Shown here in pieces: positions 57,501 to 64,000 of a stretch of 64,000 nt of DNA. Position 1 is the first letter of the stretch; every line of letters begins with the position of its first letter. Below the pieces are notes generated by a model that saw only the letters and a program-made list of their open reading frames with translations, did no database searches and had not been told where the DNA came from. Origin of the DNA: Ambrosia x helenae (lineage: Eukaryota > Streptophyta > Magnoliopsida > Asterales > Asteraceae). The stretch is taken from the NCBI GenBank assembly GCA_030844895.1, contig CM061226.1, positions 114,376,574-114,440,573 of the forward strand, in the 5' to 3' direction. Both the position numbers and the translations under genes were made by a program.

Positions 57501-59014
57501 GGTGATTATAATATACAATAAAACCTATTCCACAGATTCAACCGATTTCAATCTAATTGCTTTAGTTAAAATATAAAACTTATAATGAGAATTCAACTTT
57601 GGGCCTTGGTTTTAAAAGCAGGAGAAGCACTGAGGCAATGGGTTCCGAAGCCAAGGCGCAAAGCAAACCGCATCACGTACACAAGGTGTAAGGTATTTGT
57701 ATATCTTTTCATATATCTCATAACTTTTTATCATTATGTACGCAAATTTAGAACTAAATAAGCTCTACATATGATTTAATATACAAATAACCTATATGTA
57801 CAACCTACAAAGCTATATGTACAGCATCATGATACACAAAATTTTCTCACGTACAAGAGAACAGAGGTGGGCCTCGAGCCGTTTTTACAAGTGCCTATTG
57901 TACCATCGCCTCAAGCAGTCAGAAGCGCAAGGGTGTGCGCCAAAGGGCACCTCAAACATGCTTTTTAAAACCAATCCTTCGGACACATTGTAGTAGAAAC
58001 TAGAAAGTTATTAATTAGTCCCCTAACACAAGTCACATGCTTTGTGCCCGAATCGAGCTTCCACTATTTTTTACCTTTGACCCCTAGAGGGCCACGTGCC
58101 CGCACAAGCTAAGTTTGATCTAATCTCATTGTTCAGCAGGGAATTGATGGTCCCTTGAGTTTACAGGTTCTCACAGTCTCCCAAAAAAAAAAGTGCACCG
58201 GTAAGTCGATAACGCCATGACAAACATGTTAGGATCAAACAAGCAACACACGACCAATAAACCAGAATGACCATAGTGAACACGAGAGATTTTACGTGGT
58301 TCGGTCATGGTGTGCAACCTACGTCCACAGAGGCAACTATGGTTTTCTTTAATTTATCGATAATAATTTACTACCACAAGAGATATATTTATAGGCTAAC
58401 TAATTAGTGTTCAACCAATGGGTTTGGTGCCTTGGTGGCCCAGTGGTAAAACCGAAGTTTGGAAGTCTTGGGTTCAAGTCCAACGAACGACAAGATTAAA
58501 GAAACTAGTCTTTAAAAAAAACTAATTAGGGTTTAACCCTCGCTAATCTTGCTAAACAAGAAATAATTAGGAACCGGCCGGCCAGCCGGTCCCTTTACTG
58601 CTCTCCTAATTTATGGAAATCCTTTTTTAACAGCAAAAGCCCATACACTCAGGATCACCCTCCCTTCCGCCCGAAGAATAGAGCGTGGTGACCCGACTCA
58701 CCCACAACTGGCTCATGGCTCAACAAAATTTGTCCAAGACGAGACTCCGAACAAAACATAAAATCATTAGTCCTAAACTAGCTCTTAGAGTAATCATATT
58801 ATTCATATAATGATTTGAGAACGATACTCAAAGGTTAATTAAACATGTCAGTTGGGTATATGTAAAATATAATAGAAAAACAAAAGAAAATTACATAGTC
58901 AAACTATATTATGGAATAATAAAATGCTAAATTGAACAAATAATATAAACCCTAACAAACTGGGAATAAGAGTTAAACCTCAGTGGGAAAATTAGATCCA
59001 AATAACGATGCCAT
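54549..59014 (-). CDS. HVA22K: HVA22K-like ER membrane protein (TB2/DP1/HVA22), with one apparent frameshift
   Basis: Reticulon-like ER-shaping family related to Yop1/REEP; barley HVA22 is ABA- and stress-induced. Exons in order: 59014-58979, 56896-56838, 56582-56485, 56207-56156, 56051-55988, 55604-55510, 55241-55169, 54733-54549; about 220 aa. Start MASLFGSNFPTE; then VGLKLLLVPLDSN..., CCSVGIALPVYSTFKAIE, EQQKWLLYWAVYGSFS and LRPFFLRHQARLDQITG are diagnostic of HVA22K. Two hydrophobic hairpins (~13-45, ~57-115); acidic tail DDDDDDDEY. The exon 5 donor reads ACCAAT|gtaatc, whereas the next exon (GG GCT AAG CAA) requires one extra G (AATG|gtaatc). As written the model is one base short. Intron 1 is 2.1 kb and contains an LTR-like piece with a SINE. 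Confidence 0.88.
57613..57978. repeat. hAT-like MITE relic in HVA22 intron 1
   Basis: Ends 'cttggttttaaaagcag' and 'gctttttaaaaccaat' mirror the families at 21633 and 23075, and the interior has 'aggcgcaaagc', 'gggcctcgagccg', 'gcgcaagggtgtgcgcc'. No clean target duplication. Confidence 0.5.
58228..58760. mobile_element. LTR-like fragment (copia type) in HVA22 intron 1
   Basis: Starts TGTTAGGATCAAACAAG; includes 'gattttacgtggttcggtca' and 'cctacgtccacagaggc', a motif pair common in plant copia LTR/leader regions. The right end is not defined. A SINE interrupts it at 58417-58519. Confidence 0.45.
58417..58519 (+). mobile_element. short tRNA-derived SINE with 19-bp target duplication
   Basis: A-box TGGCCCAGTGG (58436-58446) and B-box GGTTCAAGTCC (58471-58481), both perfect matches to tRNA promoter consensus; ends in ctttaaaaaa. 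Flanked by aactaattagtgttcaacc (58398-58416) and aactaattagggtttaacc (58520-58538), 17 of 19 identical. No acceptor stem, so not a tRNA gene. Confidence 0.85.
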
Positions 59015-59283
59015 TAGATGACACGAGAGAAGCCTGCGATTGAATTGTAGTTTGACTTGAACAATGATCAAAAGGATGTAATTATTCGTTACGAAACAGA
59101 GCAGCGTCACGAATAATGATTGAAGGCCAGGTCGGTTAATTAGCATACGTCGCGGCTCGCGAGGGACATTAATTTTTTTTTATTATTTTTTTTTTTGAAA
59201 GGCAAAGAACTTTTATTACTAAACCCAAAATTTTTTATTTTTTTTTTATTATTATTAATTGATAATTGATTAATAAATATTAA
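59015..59283 (-). promoter_or_regulatory. HVA22K: HVA22 proximal promoter and 5' UTR
   Basis: Only about 270 bp separate the HVA22 ATG from the Helitron boundary at 59284. The near part is GC-balanced (cgtcgcggctcgcgaggg near 59148-59165); the far part is T- and A-rich. TATA box not assignable. Confidence 0.45.
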
Positions 59284-59345
59284 TCTATCTATCTATCTAT
59301 CTATACATATAATAAACCAAAGTCATTTTAATGACATGACACTTA

Positions 59346-60720
59346 GGTGGTGTTTGTTTTTCTCCCAGAAGCACTTCTGACCTCTTTTGTCTGCGCCGCG
59401 CAGACGCGGGCAGACGTTTGGGGCGGGCAGACTGTTTGTTTTTCGGAAGACATTTCACTCCAAAAGCTCTTCCTGACCTCTTCTTGGTGCAGACTTGGAC
59501 CAAAGTCTTCTAAGGTCTTCAAAGGTCTTCTCCTCTTCTCTTCTCCTCACCCACCACCACCACCACTACCCACTACCACCACCACCACCACCGTCACCCA
59601 CCCACCACCACCACCTAGCATCGTCCACCACCACCGTTCATCACCACCACCACCCACCACCACCACCCACCACCGTTCACCACCACCACCGTCCATCACC
59701 ACCACCGTCCACCCACCACCACTACCACCACCCACCACCACTACCACCACCCACCACCATCCACCACCACCCACCACCCACTACCACCAACACCACCACC
59801 GTCCACCACCGTCACCCACCCACCACCACCATCTAGCATCGTCCACCACCACCGTTCACCACCACCACCGTCCATCACCACCACCGTCCATCACCACCAC
59901 CGTCCACCCACCACCACTACCACCACCCACCACCACGGTCCACCACCACTACCACCACCCACCACCATCCACCACCACCCACCACCCACTACCACCAACA
60001 CCACCACCGTCCACCACCGTCACCCACCCACCACCACCATCTAGCATCGTCCACCACCACCGTTCACCACCACCACCGTCCATCACCACCACGGTCCACC
60101 ACCACCACCCACCACCGTTCACCACCACCACCACCGTCCATCACCACCACCGTCCACCCACCACCACTACCACCACCATCCACCACCACCCACTACCACC
60201 ACCACCACCACCGTCCACCACCGTCACCCACCCACCACCACCACCTAGCATCGTCCACCACCACCACCGTTCACCACCACCACCGTCCATCACCACCACG
60301 GTCCACCACCACCACCCACCACCACGGTCCACCACCACCCACCCACCACCACCACCCACCACGGTCCACCACAACTACCACCACCCACCACGGTCCACCA
60401 CCACCACCACTTACCACCGTCCACCCACCACCACTACCACCCACCACCGTCCACCACCACCCACCACCACCACCATCACCGTCCACCACCACCACCCACC
60501 ACCACCACGGTCCACCCACCACCACCGTCTACCACCAGACTGCTGTAAAAACTCAGTTTATTTAAATTTAAGTTTATTTCAGCAGCCTGCAGATGTTAAC
60601 AAACAAACAGTCTTCTTCTTGCAGACTGCAGACCTTTGGTCCACCTCTTCTCCTGCAGATGTCTGCAGATGTGGTCCGCAGACTGCAGACCTTTTCTTGC
60701 AGAAAAAAACAAACAACACC
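59346..60720. mobile_element. Tourist-like (PIF/Harbinger) MITE with 1-kb CCACCA core
   Basis: Termini GGTGGTGTTTGTTTTTC / AAAAAAACAAACAACACC, flanked by TTA (59343-59345 and 60721-60723). Outer ~200 bp on each side match 7002-7673. The core, 59550-60535, is a degenerate minisatellite described separately. The 478-codon 'ORF' across it is repeat-encoded Pro/Thr/His and not a gene. Confidence 0.8.
59550..60535. repeat. CCACCA/CCACCGTCC minisatellite, long allele
   Basis: Almost pure C/A with periodic GT (ccaccaccaccgtccatcac). A longer unit beginning 'cacccacccaccaccaccat' and running through 'ctagcatcgtccaccaccac' recurs near 59597, 59814, 60021 and 60227, spacing 206-217 bp, so it is a higher-order repeat. 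Strong strand asymmetry: G is nearly absent on the + strand except in GT. Confidence 0.9.
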
Positions 60721-61326
60721 TTAAAGAGGGTATTCTCTTTATTGAGTGTGTCATGTGTCATCGTGGTAAAGGCTTTATTTTAGAAAAATAATAATTTAAA
60801 ATTTAAAAACAAAATTAGATTTTTATCTTTAATGTTTTTTCTTCCATAACTTTTAAACGTTAATATCTTTTATATACGAGATTTTTTAAAGAAAAAATTA
60901 CACCAAATTAATGAGCGTTTTATTATCTTTCCAACGGGTAACATAGTGCTATATAAAAAACGGAGAAAAAAACGACTATTTTTTGTGTGGTTTTGTTCAT
61001 ACAGGAAAAAAACAAAAAGTGTTTAAGTTATTCATTAATCATGTATAGACAAGTCATTAGTTATGTTCAAACCAGTAAATATGATTTTTATTTACAACAT
61101 GTGTTAGCATTGGAGTTGTACATTGTTTTAGGTTAGCTTTAATATTAGAGTTATACAGTGTTTAAGGTTATGCACTAACATTGAAAATACATTGTTAATT
61201 GTTTTAGGTTAAGTGCTACCCGAAGCTTTCCTGCATGTAACTATAAAACGCATCAATCTATTTCAGGTGTAAAATTGATATTTCAAATTAGATTTCTCAA
61301 CCCGGGACGCTCCCGGGATATATTAG

Positions 61327-61845
61327 TTTAAAAAAAAATGTGGGTGTGGGTCGGGCCTGGGATTAGGTGATACCCGACCCAATTACCCCTTTTTTATATT
61401 AGAATATGATAACTTATGGCAGAGATTTGTTTAAAATAATAATAATAATAATTATATATTGGCAAGTCATTAATTTTGTTGTCATATTAGATATTTTATT
61501 ATGTCATATTAGATATTTCAACCCGGGACGCTCTTCAACAGGTAATTGCTATGTTTTTTTTTCTACCATATTCTGAAATAGCTCAAATCTTATTGTATGC
61601 AGTTAAAGACCTTTGACTGAATGTATTGGTGCTAAACAATCTTTGTCCCCTTGAAGTGTTTGGGATCTTAATATTTTGTTTTAGGTGTTGATGTTGTAAG
61701 GTGAAATGGATCTTTTGGTATATTTTTTTTTAAAAGTATCTAATGTAAGTTGATACATAGATGTCATTTTTATAGTTTAGATACTTCTAATTTTATTCAT
61801 TTTACTTAGATTTCTCAACCCGTGACGCTCCGGGGTATAAGCTAG
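61327..61845 (+). mobile_element. Helitron 3'-end fragments
   Basis: 61485-61545 repeats the pre-hairpin text ('agatatttcaacccgggacg') but is cut inside the hairpin. 61805-61845 has a fuller end: 'ctcaacccgtgacgctccgg', then CTAG (61842-61845) and T. A matching 5' TC end was not found. Confidence 0.5.
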
Positions 61846-63715
61846 TATTAAATAAATATAAACTTGAAAAAAGAAAGGTTATTTTCTCTATGCAATCTTT
61901 CGGGCAAAATGATTTGACTTTTGTAACATTTCCTAATTTTCTGTAATTGATCTGGGCGTTTTCTGCCATGTGAATGTCATCTCAGCATAGACAATTCACA
62001 GTAAAAATAGGTGCAGTGGTTCAAGCCCTTTCTTGTCCTTCAATTATTAGTCCTTGATTAAATATTTTTACAACTTTTTTTTATTTGATTATTTTTTAAA
62101 ATAAATGGAACTTGAATATAATAAAAACATAAAATATTTAATTAAAATTTAAAAAGAATTACGTTACTGATTCTATTAGAAGACATTTCTTTATATGGTT
62201 TAATTTTTTTACTATTAAATAAGAAATTTAAATTATAGAATATAATTATAATAATAATAATTAGTAAATAAATAAGATGTCCTTTCATCTATTACAATCT
62301 CCAATCTTTTACAATCACATAGGACCCACCTATCATCTGTATAATTATATAAATATAATATAATATATACATACACACACCACTTATACATTCACATACT
62401 GTATCTATCTCCATCAATCTCTAACCCATGTACTCCATGTTTCTCACATACCTGCAATTAAAAAAATGCACTATGGCTGGTCTAAAAAAACAATAAATAC
62501 ACTTCATATGGGATTGAGTGTGAATTAGGCGTGAAGCAGAAAACGCCCAACCCAAAAAACGCCCGGAAAACGCCGAAGGGGGTGGTGTACTAGGCGTGAA
62601 ATGAGTTTTTTGAGAGGGAAAACGCCCCAGTACGTATGGTCACCATGTACTCTTATATTTAATAGAATGTAAATTCACTACCATCTTGATAACTTAATTG
62701 AGTTTACATTGTTTTAATATAGCCATAAAATGGATAAACTTTCTATATTTAGTAGAAATTTTTAGAGATAGACTCACCGTATCAACCGATCTTGATCTCA
62801 ATGCCGAAAATACCGATTTTTGCCAAAACTTGGTACGGATACCGAAAATATACGGTATGGTATCGTATTGACATTTTAAGATAAAATATAGCTACCGAAC
62901 CGAAAATACCGATACCGATTTTTACCAAAACTTGCTACCAAAAATGAACCGAAATCAATATTTTCGATATCGGAATCGGTTCGGTATAAATATTTTTGGT
63001 ATTTAATACCGAAATGCTCACCCTTACGAATTGCTAATTGAAACCTTCGATTTACTTTACTACTTATAAAAACTTCTAAGAACTGATAAGCATCGATGAA
63101 CAATCAATAATTGTCTAAATATGGAGATTATATCCAACATCGTCTAAAGCATATCAAATTATAGTATTAATGCTAAGTTGAACTCAAAAACTACAAAAGT
63201 TTTCTTAAATTGTAGCTTTATTAGCAAAACTAACAAAAACATTATACGTGTAACACATCAACAACCATAAATCTAATTAATTGAATTAAACTTCATATAT
63301 ATCAAAATTTACTATTTATAGTGAACTAAACCCAAAAGAATCAAAAGTTTGCAAAGATAGAAACTTTAGTTGAAAAAACGATGAAATGTTATGTATGTAA
63401 CCTCAACTAGCGCATTTAGCAACCTTAAACGTAATTAATTAAATTAGACATTTAATTAATAACTAAAAATAAATATTATATAAAAAATAATACAAATTTC
63501 CAAAATAATAATATTAAAGTATATAAATCCTTTTACTTAAAACCATCATTTCTAATTTTCTATCCCTAAATTTAAACAATCTTAATTGCATCTTAAAATC
63601 TGTAAATAACAAAACAAAACCATATGTCCACCACTGCACTTAAAATCTATAACTAAAAAAATTCTATAAACAAAGACATCTTAACAAAACAAGTTGATTA
63701 AGTAATCTGTCATTT
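61846..63715. other. intergenic, MITE debris, no gene seen
   Basis: AT-rich. 62515-62635 has repeated 'aaaacgcccaa/ggcgtgaa', and 62770-63025 has repeated 'taccgaaccgaaaataccg', both typical of decayed MITE interiors. ORF 62876-63103 (-) is derived from that repeat. Confidence 0.4.
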
Positions 63716-64000
63716 TTGTGGGTTGCCGCGCGGGTGCTTTGCCCTTCGATTATTTGAGAGTTATGGTGGGGGCAAACATGAATAGAATCAATAGTTGGCG
63801 TAAAGTTGTGGAAGTTTTCGAGCATAGGCTTTCTTCATGGAAGGCGCGGTTTCTTTCTATTGGCGGAAGATTAACCTTGATTAAATCGGTTCTTCAAAGT
63901 CTCCCTATTTATTTCTTTTCTCTTTACAAGGCTCCGGTTCGGGTGATTGATACCTTAGAAAGTTTGATGAAAAGATTCCTTTGGTCTTCGACGGGTGATA
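63716..64000 (+). mobile_element. LINE reverse transcriptase fragment, cut by window edge
   Basis: One open frame from about 63721 to the end: GALPFDYLRVMVGANM, then SSWKARFLSIGGRLTLIKSV and LPIYFFSLYKAPV, the conserved block just after the catalytic domain of plant L1-type LINE RTs (LPF.YLG..VG..., W....LS.GGRL.LI..VL.S.P.Y..S...P). Upstream sequence is AT-rich and non-coding, so the element seems 5'-truncated near 63716. Confidence 0.88.

Larger units (their letters stand above)
59284..61326 (+). mobile_element. non-autonomous Helitron split by a Tourist-like element
   Basis: 5' end TCTATCTATC... after an A (59283; the exact base is ambiguous because of a TCTA repeat). The 3' hairpin 'cccgggacgctcccggg' (61301-61317) is followed by TTAG|T at 61323-61327, one change from CTAG|T. 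Without the nested element (59346-60720) it is about 665 bp, matching the 642-bp member at 645-1286 nearly end to end. No Rep/helicase coding. Confidence 0.75.

Noticed and set aside
58436..58500. Possible tRNA gene
   Set aside because: A- and B-boxes are perfect, but no acceptor stem can pair, and a poly-A tail plus 19-bp target duplication show it is a SINE.
59347..60783. 478-codon ORF rich in Pro, Thr and His
   Set aside because: It is the CCACCA minisatellite of a Tourist-like MITE read in frame; the opposite strand is similarly open with Gly/Val/Trp. No domain, and it spans the element's ends.

Overview
This looks like a piece of a plant nuclear genome: AT-rich, intron-rich genes with GT-AG splice sites, plastid and ER genes of land-plant type, and dense MITEs, Helitrons, SINEs, copia and LINE remnants. 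The protein details point to an asterid eudicot. A second ORF beside the copia remnant resembles one I remember from daisy-family (Asteraceae) genomes, so Asteraceae is my best guess; that placement is inference.

Five host genes can be modelled exon by exon. On the + strand: an ARIADNE RBR ubiquitin ligase of the ARI1/ARI2 type (17071-23725, 7 exons) and plastid HMBPP reductase HDR/IspH (28456-31986, 9 exons, 449 aa), the last enzyme of the MEP isoprenoid pathway. On the - strand: a single-exon RMA/RNF5-type RING ligase with a C-terminal membrane anchor (33135-33764), the Doa1/Ufd3 homologue PLAA (39229-51050, 22 exons, 758 aa) and an HVA22K-like ER membrane protein (54549-59014, 8 exons). 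HDR, RMA and PLAA read through cleanly. ARI carries two apparent single-base deletions and HVA22 one, at a splice junction. Three of the five genes act in ubiquitin/Cdc48 biology, but nothing indicates co-regulation.

Layout: 1-5.2 kb is Helitron ends around an AT-rich higher-order repeat. 7.0-7.7 kb holds a Tourist-like MITE with a hAT MITE inside it. 9.8-11.5 kb is a mobile element carrying a GC-rich 36-bp minisatellite. 12.2-14.5 kb is a truncated copia element with an extra ORF. 15-16.9 kb holds tandem repeats and a long AAT microsatellite directly upstream of ARI. The first intron of ARI contains a 1-kb tandem duplication with a SINE at its junction. 24.5-27.6 kb is a MITE cluster, including two elements inside (TA)n tracts; one folds into two near-perfect hairpins. 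32-39 kb and 51-54.5 kb are MITE/SINE/LTR debris. 59.3-61.3 kb is a Helitron split by a Tourist-like element that carries about 1 kb of CCA-rich minisatellite, about 270 bp upstream of the HVA22 start codon. The window ends inside a LINE.

The most distinctive theme is that several DNA transposons here carry expanded internal tandem repeats. Many insertions keep exact target-site duplications, so nesting and relative ages can be read directly. I found no gene cluster or defence-like system.
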